From Candidatus Paralachnospira sangeri (lineage in GTDB: Bacteria; Bacillota; Clostridia; Lachnospirales; Lachnospiraceae): DNA of 36,168 nt. Position numbers and translations under genes: made by a program. Below, piece by piece: positions 17,500 through 27,005 of this stretch; position 1 is the first letter of the stretch, and each line of letters starts with the position of its first letter. The stretch covers positions 1-36,168 of the forward strand of contig CAJFOT010000107.1 in the NCBI GenBank assembly GCA_904397815.1. The letters run 5' to 3'. The notes below the pieces were generated by a model. It ran no database searches. It was not told where the DNA came from and worked only from the letters and a program-made list of their open reading frames with translations.

Positions 17500-17504
17500 T
17501 CCCC

Positions 17505-20500
17505 TTACTCCACGCTCTTCAGTGATTCTACCATATCGATTTTCCTCAGCCTGTAGAACATGGTCAGGTTGACGAATATGGTGAACATGATGGTGATCAG
17601 GATGCTGTACACATAGCTGAGGGGCCTGATGTCCCGTCCAAACATCATCGTATCGATCTCACAGGTCAGGATCACATATCGATGGAGGAAAATCCCCAGC
17701 ACCACACCGAAAGCGACGCCCAGGATGGTCAGATAGATATTCTCTCTGTAGACATAGGCCGCCACCTCTCCGTCGTAGAATCCCAGCACCTTCAGGGTGG
17801 CCAGCTCCCGCCTCCGCTCTGTGATGTTGATGTTATTCAGATTATACAGCACCACATACGCCAGCAGTCCGGCGGATATGATCAGCACCCATATCACCAT
17901 ATCCAGGCTGCGCATCATATCCTGCACAGTGGCCTGCAAGTCACCGGCGAACTCTACTGACTCCACCATATCATCCGCCAGCAGTTCCTCTGTAAAGGCC
18001 CGCTGTTCCTCGTCAGTCATCCCTGGAATGTTCAGATAAAGCTGATTGTAGGCCGGCGTTTCTCCATACAGGCTTTCATAGAGATCTGACGTCATATAAA
18101 TATAATGATACAGGTAATTTTCCGATATTGCCGTTACCGTTACAGTGTAGCGTTCCGTCTCTCCGTCCTTCAGGTAAATTTCATCGCCCACCTGCACGTC
18201 CAGCAGTGTTGACAGCTTTTCCGAGATAATGACGCCTTCGCTGTCTAGCGTGTACTTTTCTCCGGTGATGCGGTCCTGCAGCACCACAAACTGATCCATA
18301 TTTTCCGTTGTCTGAGGGACAAATATATAGGCGCTCTTTTCCACGCTGTCCTTCCCCGCGTCCACCGCCTCTGTCCTGGCCAGCAGGGACGATTCGATTT
18401 CAGGATAGGTTTCCAGCAGTCCCACTCTGTCCGCCTCCTGCTCCTCCAACGTTTTATCCTCATCTATCGTCAGGCCGGCGTCATAAATCCACAGCGTCTG
18501 ATACTGATTATCCACAATCTCCTGGATGGAATCCCGCAGTCCAAAACCTACCATCAGAAGAGCCATGCAGGCACCGATACCGAAAACTGTCATCAAAAAT
18601 CTCTTTTTATAACGGAAGAGATTTCGAATCGTCGCTTTTGTAGTAAAAGATATCCGTTTCCAGATAAAAGGCAGGTATTCCAGCAGGACTCTTTTCCCTT
18701 TCGGCGGCGCAGCCGGACGCATCAGCTGGGCCGGCGTGGAACGCAGTTCATTGTAGCATGACCCCAGAGCCGCCACAGCCGTACATGCTACGGCAATTCC
18801 CGTTGCCAGCAAAGACAGCTGCACATTCACCGGTGTCACCATCACCCGAAGATTATCATACAGCATTCCGTAAGCAGTCATAATCACCCACGGCAGCAGC
18901 TGACTTCCCACTGCCACGCCCAGCAGACTGCCCAGCAGACTGGCAGAAAGCGCATACAGGAGATACTTGGAAGCAATAGACCATTTTCCATATCCCAGCG
19001 CCTTCATGGTGCCAATCAGAGTCCGTTCTTCCTCCACCATTCTGGTCATAGTCGTCAGGCTGACCAGCGCCGCAACCAGGAAGAAGATCGCCGGGAATAC
19101 CTGCCCGATCGCTCCGATTCTCTCCGAATCCATGCCGTATTCCACATATGCCTGAATCGAATTCCGGTCCAGCACATACCATTCCGGCATCTCCAGATCA
19201 GCCAGATCAGCCTTGGCATCAGCCAGTTCTGCTTCCGCGTCGGCCAGTTCCTGTTCCGCGTCAGCCAGCTCTTTCTCAGCCTCTGCTTTTCCGTCTTCAT
19301 ATTCCTGACGACCGTTTTCCAGCTCCGCCTCAGCATCGGCCAGATCAGCCCAGCCATCGGCAATCTCCTGCTCTGCATCAGGAAGTGCTGCCTCAGCATC
19401 ATTCAGCTCCTGTTCATTCGCCTCAATCTCAGCCCAGCCGTCAGCAATCTGCTGTTCGCCGTCTGCGATCTGCTGTTCCGCATCAGCCAAAGCCTGCTCA
19501 CCGTCGGCAATCTCCTGTTCGCCGTGTTCCAGCGTCCATGCAGATACTTCGATAGTTTTCCAGGCAGCATCCAGCTCCTCTTGTCCGCTCTCCAGCTGTT
19601 CCAGCGAGTCTGCCAGTACCTCTTTATTCGCCTCAATCTCCTGGCGGCCAGCGTCAATCTGCTGTTTTCCGGCATCCAGCTGCTGGCGGTAAGCCTCGAT
19701 TTGTGCCCTGCCTTCTGCGATCTGGGTTCTGCCTGCTTCCAGCTGGCTGCGTCCTGCCTCCAGCTGTGCTTTGGCATCCTGTATCTCCGGCACAGTATCA
19801 GGATCAATTCCCGCGGCTGTCAGCTGATCGATCTGCTGCTGCAGAGCCGCCTCCTGTTCATTCAGCTGCGCTTCAGAAGCATTCAGCTGGGTTTCAGAAG
19901 CATTCAGCTGATTCTCCTGTTCTGCCAGCTGGGTCTGTGACTGTTCCAGCTGGGCCTCCTGTTCATTCAGCTGCGCCTCTCCCTCTTCCAGCTGGGCCAT
20001 ACCGCTGTTATAGGCATCCCAGCCTGCGTCCAGCTCCTCCTGGGCATCTTCCCACTGAGCCACAGCACCGGCGAAATCCAGCCGGCCCTGTTCGATCTCT
20101 GCCTTCGCGTCCTCCAGTTCCTGGCGGGACTCTGGCAGCTTCGCTTTTGCGTCTTCCAGTTCCTGCTGTCGCTCTGTCAGCTCTGCCTTTGCATCCTCCA
20201 GCTGCTGACGGCCATCGGCGATCTCCTGGCGGCCATTTTCCAGTTCTGCTTCTGCGTCAATTAATTCCTGGCGGCCATCTTCCAGTTCCGCCTCTCCATC
20301 TTCCAGTTCCTGGAGCGCATCAGCCAGCTCCTGCTGAACCTCCTTCCTGGAATCTTCCAGTTCCTGATAGCCGTCTGCGATCTCCTGCTCTCCGTCGGCA
20401 ATCTCCTGCTCTGCATCTTCTTTCACCTCCGCGAAATGGATCTCGCAGCGGCTGTCAGCAATTGCCTCAATCTGATCCGTTATTTCTTCCACACGGTTTT

Positions 20501-21191
20501 CATACTCATCCGTGTAGCAGTTCAGTCCATCCAAGACGCCGGCTCTGGCATAAACCACTGAATAATACTCCTGATTGAATGCCTCCGGCAGCACTGCAGC
20601 GAAACCGTCCAGGTTACCGTCTCCGATGGTCGTAGTGCCGCGGTCGGAATTCAGATACCAGGAATAAGTCCCGCTTCCTACAATGGTATACGTACTGCTG
20701 TTCAGCGTGTCCTCCAGCTTATCATCTGTCCCTGATTCCAGCACCAGCTGATCTCCTACCGACAGACCCATAGCATCCATCAGCGCCCGGTCTACAAAGC
20801 ATTCCTCTGTCGTCTCTGGCAGCCGTCCTTCCAGTACTGTCATCTGGTTCATATCCTGGCAGAGAGAAAACAAATTTACTGTATATACCACCTGTTCCGA
20901 TGATGTAGTGAGAAAATCCGCGGAATAACCGCCTTCCGCCGCTGTCACGCCTTCGATTGCCTTTATGGCCTCCACATCATCTTCACTCATGCCCAGCGTA
21001 CCCATCACCTGGATATCCATCAGGCTGGTCTGATCAAAATATGTATCCGCGGAGAGCTGCATATCCGGCTCCGCCGACCGGATACCAGCATAAAATGCCA
21101 CGCCCAGCGCCACGATAAAGAGAATCGACAGATATCTGTTTAAACTCTTTTTTATTTCTCGGAAAAAATCCTTTCTTTGTGCCTGTTTCAT
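17505..21191 (-). CDS. ABC exporter permease (FtsX/MacB type) with a very long coiled coil
   Basis: This 1228-residue permease pairs with the ATPase gene upstream. A first membrane segment lies at about residues 20-37 (YLSILFIVALGVAFYAG), and a MacB-like extracytoplasmic domain reaches about residue 250. A very long Glu/Ala/Gln-rich coiled coil runs from about 255 to 665, built from repeats such as QELEDAKAEL and QEIADGEQ. Next come the first FtsX core (membrane segments about 685-830), another transmembrane start near 870, a second extracytoplasmic domain, and a C-terminal FtsX core ending in LRKIDMVESLKSVE. Substrate unknown; such exporters often handle lipids, peptides or cell-wall signals. 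The repeat DNA could allow length changes. The gap to the ATPase gene is 22 bases. Confidence 0.9.
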   Translation of the reverse strand: MKQAQRKDFFREIKKSLNRYLSILFIVALGVAFYAGIRSAEPDMQLSADTYFDQTSLMDIQVMGTLGMSEDDVEAIKAIEGVTAAEGGYSADFLTTSSEQVVYTVNLFSLCQDMNQMTVLEGRLPETTEECFVDRALMDAMGLSVGDQLVLESGTDDKLEDTLNSSTYTIVGSGTYSWYLNSDRGTTTIGDGNLDGFAAVLPEAFNQEYYSVVYARAGVLDGLNCYTDEYENRVEEITDQIEAIADSRCEIHFAEVKEDAEQEIADGEQEIADGYQELEDSRKEVQQELADALQELEDGEAELEDGRQELIDAEAELENGRQEIADGRQQLEDAKAELTERQQELEDAKAKLPESRQELEDAKAEIEQGRLDFAGAVAQWEDAQEELDAGWDAYNSGMAQLEEGEAQLNEQEAQLEQSQTQLAEQENQLNASETQLNASEAQLNEQEAALQQQIDQLTAAGIDPDTVPEIQDAKAQLEAGRSQLEAGRTQIAEGRAQIEAYRQQLDAGKQQIDAGRQEIEANKEVLADSLEQLESGQEELDAAWKTIEVSAWTLEHGEQEIADGEQALADAEQQIADGEQQIADGWAEIEANEQELNDAEAALPDAEQEIADGWADLADAEAELENGRQEYEDGKAEAEKELADAEQELADAEAELADAKADLADLEMPEWYVLDRNSIQAYVEYGMDSERIGAIGQVFPAIFFLVAALVSLTTMTRMVEEERTLIGTMKALGYGKWSIASKYLLYALSASLLGSLLGVAVGSQLLPWVIMTAYGMLYDNLRVMVTPVNVQLSLLATGIAVACTAVAALGSCYNELRSTPAQLMRPAAPPKGKRVLLEYLPFIWKRISFTTKATIRNLFRYKKRFLMTVFGIGACMALLMVGFGLRDSIQEIVDNQYQTLWIYDAGLTIDEDKTLEEQEADRVGLLETYPEIESSLLARTEAVDAGKDSVEKSAYIFVPQTTENMDQFVVLQDRITGEKYTLDSEGVIISEKLSTLLDVQVGDEIYLKDGETERYTVTVTAISENYLYHYIYMTSDLYESLYGETPAYNQLYLNIPGMTDEEQRAFTEELLADDMVESVEFAGDLQATVQDMMRSLDMVIWVLIISAGLLAYVVLYNLNNINITERRRELATLKVLGFYDGEVAAYVYRENIYLTILGVAFGVVLGIFLHRYVILTCEIDTMMFGRDIRPLSYVYSILITIMFTIFVNLTMFYRLRKIDMVESLKSVE

Positions 21192-21213
21192 GGGATTTCC
21201 CGCCTTTCCGCTT

Positions 21214-21918
21214 TTACCACTCTATCGTCGCTACATCTGCCGGATGGTCATTAATCCGGATATTTTCCACCATGCCGTTTTTAATCTCAATCACCCGGTC
21301 AGCCATCGGCGCAATCGCCGAATTATGGGTAATCACAATAACGGTAACTCCTTTCTCTCTGCAGGTATCCTGCAGAAGTTTCAGGATAGCCTTGCCTGTC
21401 TGATAATCCAATGCGCCTGTCGGTTCGTCACACAGGAGCAGCTTTGGATTCTTCGCCAAAGCCCTGGCGATAGACACACGCTGCTGTTCCCCTCCTGACA
21501 GCTGAGAAGGAAAGTTTCCTGCCCGGTCCTCCAGACCCACTTCTTTTAAAACCTCCCCTGCATCCAGCGGATCTTTGCAGATCTGCAGCGCCAGCTCTAC
21601 ATTCTCCAAAGCCGTCAGATTAGGAACCAGATTATAAAACTGGAATACAAAACCGATGTCTTCCCGGCGGTACCGAATCAGCTTTTTCCCGCTGAATTTT
21701 CCGATATCCACACCATCCACCAGTATCTGTCCCGATGTCGCCGTATCCATTCCGCCCAGAATATTCAGGACTGTGGTCTTTCCTGCGCCGCTTGGCCCTA
21801 CGATCACGGCGAACTCCCCTTTCTCCACCGAAAAGTTAATTCCCGCCGCCGCCTTAATCTCCACTTCCCCCATCTGATATATTTTCGTTACATCCTTTAA
21901 TTCCACAAATGCGCTCAT
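21214..21918 (-). CDS. ABC transporter ATP-binding protein (LolD/MacB type)
   Basis: This 234-residue ATPase powers the large permease encoded just downstream. It shows Walker A ([12 protein letters not shown]), the Q-loop ([16 protein letters not shown]), the ABC signature ([15 protein letters not shown]), Walker B ([12 protein letters not shown]) and the switch His ([11 protein letters not shown]). The sequence [21 protein letters not shown] at the N-terminus, in parts, is typical of the MacB/LolD subfamily. I start at the ATG at 21918, with GAGG 5 bases upstream. The frame extends to 21966 but that leader is not family-like. It shares an operon with the permease and has its own 17-bp-spaced promoter. 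Confidence 0.93.
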   Translation of the reverse strand: MSAFVELKDVTKIYQMGEVEIKAAAGINFSVEKGEFAVIVGPSGAGKTTVLNILGGMDTATSGQILVDGVDIGKFSGKKLIRYRREDIGFVFQFYNLVPNLTALENVELALQICKDPLDAGEVLKEVGLEDRAGNFPSQLSGGEQQRVSIARALAKNPKLLLCDEPTGALDYQTGKAILKLLQDTCREKGVTVIVITHNSAIAPMADRVIEIKNGMVENIRINDHPADVATIEW

Positions 21919-21974
21919 CTCAACCTCGACTATATTGCTCAGATCTATTTGTAACATTTTTATCACACCTTATT

Positions 21975-22003
21975 ATTATACTTCCTGTTCCACCTCCCTT
22001 CAA
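21975..22003 (-). promoter_or_regulatory. Promoter of the ABC exporter operon
   Basis: On the minus strand TTGAAG (21998-22003) and TATAAT (21975-21980) are spaced by 17 bp. It diverges from the perR promoter. Confidence 0.65.
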
Positions 22004-22080
22004 TATCAGGATTTATGAATAATTCGTGAACATTATAAAAAAATCGCAGAAAAACTGCAAAAAATTGTCAGTAAAAACAT

Positions 22081-22109
22081 TTGACAACTGCATGTTTTTT
22101 TGCTATAAC
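22081..22109 (+). promoter_or_regulatory. perR promoter
   Basis: A perfect TTGACA (22081-22086) and TATAAC (22104-22109) are 17 bp apart. The transcript start would fall just before the PerR-box-like palindrome at 22121-22135. Confidence 0.7.
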
Positions 22110-22120
22110 AATGATATCAG

Positions 22121-22135
22121 GAATAATTATTATTA
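22121..22135. promoter_or_regulatory. PerR box-like operator in front of perR
   Basis: AATAAT-T-ATTATT (22122-22134) is a perfect inverted repeat. Against the PerR box TTATAATnATTATAA the 15-mer at 22121-22135 matches 11 of 14 defined positions. It lies just downstream of the -10, where bound repressor would block transcription. Autoregulation is inferred. Confidence 0.55.
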
Positions 22136-22153
22136 TTAAAAAGGAGGTGCACC

Positions 22154-22588
22154 ATGCTGAAGTACAGCCGGCAGAGAGAATCCATTAAAGAACTGCTGAA
22201 AACCCGACATGACCATCCTACTGCCGATACTGTCTACATGGAGATTCGCAAGCAGTACCCGAGCATCAGTCTGGGAACCGTCTACCGCAATCTGTCTCTC
22301 CTGGCTTCCCTGGGAGAAATCACAAAAATCACATGCATAGACGGCGCTGACAGATTTGACGCAGATACCCATCCCCATTATCATTTTATGTGTACAGAAT
22401 GCGGATGTGTGGATGACATTCCCATGGAACCCATCGGCAGCCTGGATGATCTGGTCAACAACTTTTATCATGGACAGATTTACGGCCACCAGACTTTTTT
22501 TTATGGTCTTTGTCCCAAATGTCTGGACCGCGCCCGACACCTGATGCCGCCGGATGCCCGAGAGGAAAATACCGCCGCAGGAAAATAA
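22154..22588 (+). CDS. perR: Peroxide-responsive Fur-family repressor PerR
   Basis: PerR represses oxidative-stress genes until peroxide oxidises its metal-site histidines. This 144-residue protein has the Fur winged helix (HPTADTVY, GTVYRNLSLLASLGEI). The regulatory metal ligands His21, Asp69, His75, His77 and Asp88 have exactly the spacing of B. subtilis PerR His37, Asp85, His91, His93 and Asp104. The Asp at position 69 is the PerR-type residue. Structural zinc Cys pairs are C80/C83 and C120/C123, again with matching spacing. AAGGAGG lies upstream of the ATG. Rubrerythrin follows after 107 bases, a typical PerR target. Confidence 0.92.
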   Translation: MLKYSRQRESIKELLKTRHDHPTADTVYMEIRKQYPSISLGTVYRNLSLLASLGEITKITCIDGADRFDADTHPHYHFMCTECGCVDDIPMEPIGSLDDLVNNFYHGQIYGHQTFFYGLCPKCLDRARHLMPPDAREENTAAGK

Positions 22589-22606
22589 AAAAAATTCATA
22601 AATCTC

Positions 22607-22658
22607 TTGACAGAAAGAGAATAGTATGATAAAGTCAAATCAGTAACAATTACTAATA
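22607..22658 (+). promoter_or_regulatory. Rubrerythrin promoter with possible PerR site
   Basis: TTGACA at 22607-22612 is followed after 17 bp by the weak -10 TAAAGT (22630-22635). A/T-rich sequence at 22644-22658 (AACAATTACTAATA core) resembles a PerR box at 9 of 14 positions, so it is only a weak candidate. Confidence 0.4.
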
Positions 22659-22695
22659 TTAATTTTTAAAAATAAATAAAAAGGAGAAAAGCAAA

Positions 22696-23241
22696 ATGAA
22701 AAAATTTGTATGTTCCGTATGTGGTTATGTTTATGAAGGCGCTGAGGCTCCCGAAGTATGTCCGATCTGCAAGGCACCCCGCGAAAAATTCATCGAGCAG
22801 ACCGGCGAGATGTCATGGGCAGCTGAGCATGTAGTTGGCGTAGCACAGGGCGTAAGAGAAGATATTCTGAAAGACTTAAGAGCTAATTTCGAAGGCGAGT
22901 GCTCAGAGGTAGGTATGTATCTGGCTATGGCAAGAGTTGCTCACAGGGAAGGCTATCCTGAGATCGGCCTGTACTGGGAGAAGGCTGCTTATGAAGAAGC
23001 TGAGCATGCCGCTAAATTTGCTGAACTGTTAGGTGAAGTAGTAACCGACAGCACAAAGAAGAACCTGGAGATGAGAGTAGAGGCTGAAAACGGCGCTACC
23101 GCAGGCAAGACCGACCTGGCTAAGAGAGCGAAAGAGCTGGGCCTGGACGCAATCCATGACACCGTTCATGAGATGGCAAGAGACGAGGCTCGTCACGGCA
23201 GAGCATTTGCAGGTCTGTTAAAGAGATATTTCGGTGAATAA
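22696..23241 (+). CDS. Reverse rubrerythrin (rubredoxin domain first)
   Basis: This non-haem di-iron protein reduces hydrogen peroxide, and in clostridia also oxygen, with electrons from NADH via rubredoxin partners. The 181-residue product has a short rubredoxin-type Fe(SCys)4 domain at the N-terminus (Cys6, Cys9, Cys22, Cys25; CSVCGYVY...CPICKAP). A ferritin-like di-iron domain follows, with carboxylate ligands in [25 protein letters not shown] and [15 protein letters not shown]. Domain order is the reverse of classical rubrerythrin. AAGGAG precedes the ATG. It ends at a strong terminator. Placement behind perR suggests peroxide control and protection of the hydrogenases encoded next to it. 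Confidence 0.92.
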   Translation: MKKFVCSVCGYVYEGAEAPEVCPICKAPREKFIEQTGEMSWAAEHVVGVAQGVREDILKDLRANFEGECSEVGMYLAMARVAHREGYPEIGLYWEKAAYEEAEHAAKFAELLGEVVTDSTKKNLEMRVEAENGATAGKTDLAKRAKELGLDAIHDTVHEMARDEARHGRAFAGLLKRYFGE

Positions 23242-23262
23242 TAAATTACATATACCCCCTGT

Positions 23263-23296
23263 AAAACAGGAGCTGTAACAGCTCCTGTTTTCTTTT
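23263..23296 (+). terminator. Rubrerythrin terminator
   Basis: A perfect 13-bp stem (23263-23275 with 23279-23291) with a TAA loop runs into TTTTCTTTT. Confidence 0.9.
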
Positions 23297-23362
23297 GCGG
23301 TTTTTCTGTTTCACACACCAGCACATCTGTTTCAGCGCACCGACCGCACAGCCATGCCAAAA

Positions 23363-23386
23363 GCCCGCTTTTTTGCAAAAGCGGGC
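23363..23386 (-). terminator. Terminator of the leftward hydrogenase operon
   Basis: GCCCGCTTTT (23363-23372) pairs perfectly with AAAAGCGGGC (23377-23386). On the minus strand the hairpin lies 41 bases after the hydrogenase stop and is followed by TTTT. Confidence 0.7.
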
Positions 23387-23427
23387 CTTCGTCACTCAGG
23401 ATTCATGTACTGTTCTGATCCATTACA

Positions 23428-25182
23428 TTAATCCGGAATCTTATTCACTTCTCTCTTCACATAAGTGGTATGGAGAATCTCATGAGCCTTATGGCTTCCG
23501 GGCTCGCCGAAGAATTCCTCGTAAACCTTCTTGATGGAAGGATTTTCATGAGATTTTCTGATCGGCATATCTTTATCATAATCATAAAGCACCTTCGCCC
23601 GCAGCGCTCTTACATCATTGAAGTTCTTGAAGCTGGCCGGTACATAAGGCTGACCGCCGCCGTTTACGCAGCCGCCGGGGCATCCCATGATCTCGATAAA
23701 ATGATAGTTTGCCTCGCCGGATTTTACTCTGTTCAGCAGTTCTCTTGCATTGCCCAGTCCGGACGCAACCGCCACATTGACATCCATGCCTGCCACATGA
23801 TAGGTCGCTTCCTTGATGCCCTTGGTTCCACGGACATCAGTGAAATCCAGACTCTGGAGTTCTTCGCCGGTCAGCTCTTCCACAGCGGTTCTCAGAGCAG
23901 CCTCCATTACACCGCCGGTCGCGCCGAAGATCACGGCTGCTCCGGTAGACTCGCCCATCGGGTCGTCAAAGTTCTCGTCAGGCAGATCCAGGAAACGGAT
24001 GCCGGATTTCTTGATCATCCGGGCCAGCTCTCTGGTGGTGATGGAAGCGTCTACATCCGGATAGCCGGAAGCGTTCTCGTTGTCACGGCCGATCTCGAAT
24101 TTCTTCGCTGTACAGGGCATTACCGATACACTGTAAATCTTTGCGGGATCGATTCCCATCTTCTGCGCGAAATAAGTCTTTAATGTCGCGCCGAACATCT
24201 GCTGCGGAGACTTGCAGCTGGACAGATTCTCTGTCATATCCGGGAAGTAATGCTCGCAGTATTTGATCCAGCCCGGTGAGCAGGATGTAATCAGCGGCAG
24301 TACTCCGCCATTTTTCACTCTGTCCAGGAACTCATGGGCTTCTTCCATAATCGTCAGGTCAGCAGCGAAATCAGTATCAAATACTTTATCGAATCCCAGA
24401 CGGCGCAGAGCTGCTGCCATCTTTCCTTCTACGCCGGTTCCGATCGGCAGGCCAAACTCCTCGCCCAGAGCTGCCCGGACAGCGGGAGCAGTCTGAACCA
24501 CCACGAATTTATCAGGATCAGCCAGCGCGTCGAATACCTGCTGGGTGCTGTCCTTCTCATAGATCGCGCCTACCGGGCAGGCTACGATACACTGACCGCA
24601 GGATACACAGCTGGTATCGCCCAGCCCCATCTCAAAGGCAGAACCGATATGGGTCTTAAAACCTCTTTCGTTGGGGCCGATCACGCCGATTCCCTGGATA
24701 TTTTCACAGACGCCAACACACCGGCGGCAAAGGATACATTTATTGTTGTCACGGACCATGTGGGGAGCAGACTCATCCAGCTCGTACACGTTTTTCTTTC
24801 CATCATATCTGGCTTCATCATCCACGCCCAGATCCTTACACAGCTTCTGCAGCTCGCAGTTTTCACTTCTCACACAGGAGAGGCACTTTCTCTCATGGGT
24901 AGAGAGGATCAGCTGCAGGGTTTTCTTTCTGGACTCTCTGACCAGAGGTGTATTGGTGAACACCTCCATGCCCGGATTTATCGGATATACACAGGCCGCC
25001 ACCAGACTCTTGGCGCCCTTCACTTCTACCACACAGATACGGCAGGCGCCGATCTCATTAGCTTCCTTTAAGAAACAGAGTGTGGGGATATCAATTCCCG
25101 CAATTCTGGCAGCCTCCAGGATAGTAGATCCGGCAGGCGCAGACACTTCCATGCCATTGATTTTAATTGTAACGTTTTCCAT
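23428..25182 (-). CDS. hndD: [FeFe] hydrogenase catalytic subunit (HndD/HydA type)
   Basis: This is the catalytic subunit of a cytosolic NAD(P)-linked, probably electron-bifurcating [FeFe] hydrogenase. The 584 residues carry, in order: a [2Fe-2S] domain (Cys36, 47, 50, 64); a His-ligated [4Fe-4S] site (His96, Cys100, 103, 109); two [4Fe-4S] ferredoxin motifs (Cys149-159 and Cys192-202); the H-cluster domain with L1 TSCSPGW (about 299-305), L2 MPCTAKKFE and L3 IMGCPGGCVNGGGQP; and a C-terminal small-subunit-like region. Its length equals that of HndD of Desulfovibrio fructosovorans as I recall it. It is the last gene of the five-gene operon, 17 bases after the NuoF-like gene. Maturases HydEFG are not in the window. 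Confidence 0.95.
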   Translation of the reverse strand: MENVTIKINGMEVSAPAGSTILEAARIAGIDIPTLCFLKEANEIGACRICVVEVKGAKSLVAACVYPINPGMEVFTNTPLVRESRKKTLQLILSTHERKCLSCVRSENCELQKLCKDLGVDDEARYDGKKNVYELDESAPHMVRDNNKCILCRRCVGVCENIQGIGVIGPNERGFKTHIGSAFEMGLGDTSCVSCGQCIVACPVGAIYEKDSTQQVFDALADPDKFVVVQTAPAVRAALGEEFGLPIGTGVEGKMAAALRRLGFDKVFDTDFAADLTIMEEAHEFLDRVKNGGVLPLITSCSPGWIKYCEHYFPDMTENLSSCKSPQQMFGATLKTYFAQKMGIDPAKIYSVSVMPCTAKKFEIGRDNENASGYPDVDASITTRELARMIKKSGIRFLDLPDENFDDPMGESTGAAVIFGATGGVMEAALRTAVEELTGEELQSLDFTDVRGTKGIKEATYHVAGMDVNVAVASGLGNARELLNRVKSGEANYHFIEIMGCPGGCVNGGGQPYVPASFKNFNDVRALRAKVLYDYDKDMPIRKSHENPSIKKVYEEFFGEPGSHKAHEILHTTYVKREVNKIPD

Positions 25183-25199
25183 AATCGTACTATCCTCCC

Positions 25200-26987
25200 T
25201 TATTTCTTCTCGATTGCGCCAAACTTACACTTGGTCATACATACGCCGCACTTCACGCACTTGTTCGTATCGATCACATGAGGCTCTTTCCGCTCACCGG
25301 TGATGGCGCCTGCAGGACAGTTCTTCGCGCACAGTGTACAGCCCTTACATTTATCGGGATCAATGCTGTAGGTCAGCAGGGACTTACATACGCCCGCCGG
25401 ACACTTCTTATCCACGATGTGAGCAATATATTCTTCTCTGAAGTTCTTCAGGGTGGACAGTACAGGGTTCGCCGCCGTCTGTCCCAGAGCGCACAGGGCG
25501 TTCTGCTTCATATAATCCGCGATTTCTTCGATCTTGTCCAGATCTTCCATCGTCGCCTTGCCTTCTGTGATCTTATTCAGCAGCTCCAGCAGGCGGGTGG
25601 TGCCGATCCGGCAGGGGGTACACTTACCGCAGGACTCATCCACGGTAAACTCCAGGAAGAACTTCGCGATATCTACCATACAGGTATCTTCGTCCATAAC
25701 GATCAGACCGCCGGAGCCCATCATGGAGCCGATGGCGATCAGGTTGTCATAATCGATGGGAACGTCATAATTCTCAGCTGAGATACATCCGCCGGAAGGG
25801 CCGCCGGTCTGAGCTGCCTTGAACTTCTTGCCATTGGGGATTCCGCCGCCGATTTCTTCTACAATCTCCCGCAGAGTTGTTCCCATAGGGATCTCTACCA
25901 GGCCGACATTCTTTACCTTGCCGCCCAGAGCGAATACTTTCGTACCTTTGGATTTCTCAGTACCCATGGAAGCAAACCATTCTGCTCCGTTCAGGATAAT
26001 CTGAGGAATATTCGCATAGGTTTCCACATTGTTCAGGATCGTAGGTTTCTCAAACAGACCCTTTACAGCCGGATACGGCGGACGGGGATGGGGCTCACCG
26101 CGTTTTCCTTCAATGGATGTCATCAGCGCTGTCTCCTCGCCGCAGACGAAAGCACCCGCACCCAGTCTTAAATCGATATCAAAATCAAATCCGCTGCCGA
26201 AAATATCCTTGCCCAGCAGACCGTATTCTCTGGCCTGCGCAATGGCGATTTTCAGACGCTCTACCGCGATGGGATACTCAGCACGCACGTAAATATAACC
26301 CTGGCTGGCGCCGATGACATAACCGGCAATGGCCATTGCCTCTAATACAACATGAGGGTCGCCCTCCAGTACGGAACGGTCCATGAACGCACCCGGGTCG
26401 CCCTCATCAGCGTTACAACAGACATATTTCTGATCTGCCTGATTGCCCATAGCCAGCTGCCATTTGCGTCCGGTAGGGAATCCGCCGCCGCCGCGGCCTC
26501 TCAGACCACTGTCCAGCAGACATTTTACCACATCGTCAGGGGTCATTTCCTTCAGCACCTTCGCCAGCGCCTGATAGCCGTCGCGGCCTATGTACTCCTC
26601 AATGTCCTCAGGATTAATCACACCGCAGTTACGCAGAGCGATACGATGCTGCTTCTTATAAAAATCAGTCTCATTCAGGGACTGGATACCTTTCTCAGTA
26701 ATGGTTTCATCATAAACCAGACGTGAAACCACACGGCCTTTCAGCAGATGCTCCGATACGATCTCCGGCACATCCTCCACCTTCACCATAGAATAGAAGG
26801 TAGCCTCCGGATAAACGATCATAATCGGCCCCAGCGCGCACAATCCATGGCAGCCTGTTCTGACTACACACACCTCATCCGCCAGACCGACTTTTTTAAT
26901 TTCCGTTTCCAGTGCTTTGATGATCTGTTCACTTCCAGAAGAAGTACATCCGGTTCCACCACACACTAATACATGTGAACGATACAT
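25200..26987 (-). CDS. hndC: NuoF-like NAD(H)-binding hydrogenase subunit (HydB/HndC)
   Basis: This flavoprotein subunit exchanges electrons between NAD(P)H and the hydrogenase chain through FMN. The 595-residue chain starts with a thioredoxin-fold [2Fe-2S] domain (VCGGTGCTSSGSE...VVRTGCHGLCALGP, in parts). The NuoF core follows: GLRGRGGGGFPTGRKW and NADEGDPGAFMDR for FMN/NADH, GAGAFVCGEETAL, and ESCGKCTPCRIG for a [4Fe-4S] cluster. The C-terminus adds two ferredoxin motifs (CKGCTLCAKNCP and CVKCGVCMTKC). This fused layout resembles HydB of bifurcating hydrogenases more than the shorter HndC. The ATG is preceded by GGAGGAGG. The gap to the downstream catalytic gene is 17 bases. Confidence 0.94.
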   Translation of the reverse strand: MYRSHVLVCGGTGCTSSGSEQIIKALETEIKKVGLADEVCVVRTGCHGLCALGPIMIVYPEATFYSMVKVEDVPEIVSEHLLKGRVVSRLVYDETITEKGIQSLNETDFYKKQHRIALRNCGVINPEDIEEYIGRDGYQALAKVLKEMTPDDVVKCLLDSGLRGRGGGGFPTGRKWQLAMGNQADQKYVCCNADEGDPGAFMDRSVLEGDPHVVLEAMAIAGYVIGASQGYIYVRAEYPIAVERLKIAIAQAREYGLLGKDIFGSGFDFDIDLRLGAGAFVCGEETALMTSIEGKRGEPHPRPPYPAVKGLFEKPTILNNVETYANIPQIILNGAEWFASMGTEKSKGTKVFALGGKVKNVGLVEIPMGTTLREIVEEIGGGIPNGKKFKAAQTGGPSGGCISAENYDVPIDYDNLIAIGSMMGSGGLIVMDEDTCMVDIAKFFLEFTVDESCGKCTPCRIGTTRLLELLNKITEGKATMEDLDKIEEIADYMKQNALCALGQTAANPVLSTLKNFREEYIAHIVDKKCPAGVCKSLLTYSIDPDKCKGCTLCAKNCPAGAITGERKEPHVIDTNKCVKCGVCMTKCKFGAIEKK

Positions 26988-27005
26988 ACAGTTTTCCTCC
27001 TCCGA

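Noticed and set aside
19703-20578. Long Pro-rich open frame opposite the permease coiled coil
   Set aside because: It is the antisense of a biased repeat region, with no ribosome site, and its amino acid content mirrors the coiled-coil codons.
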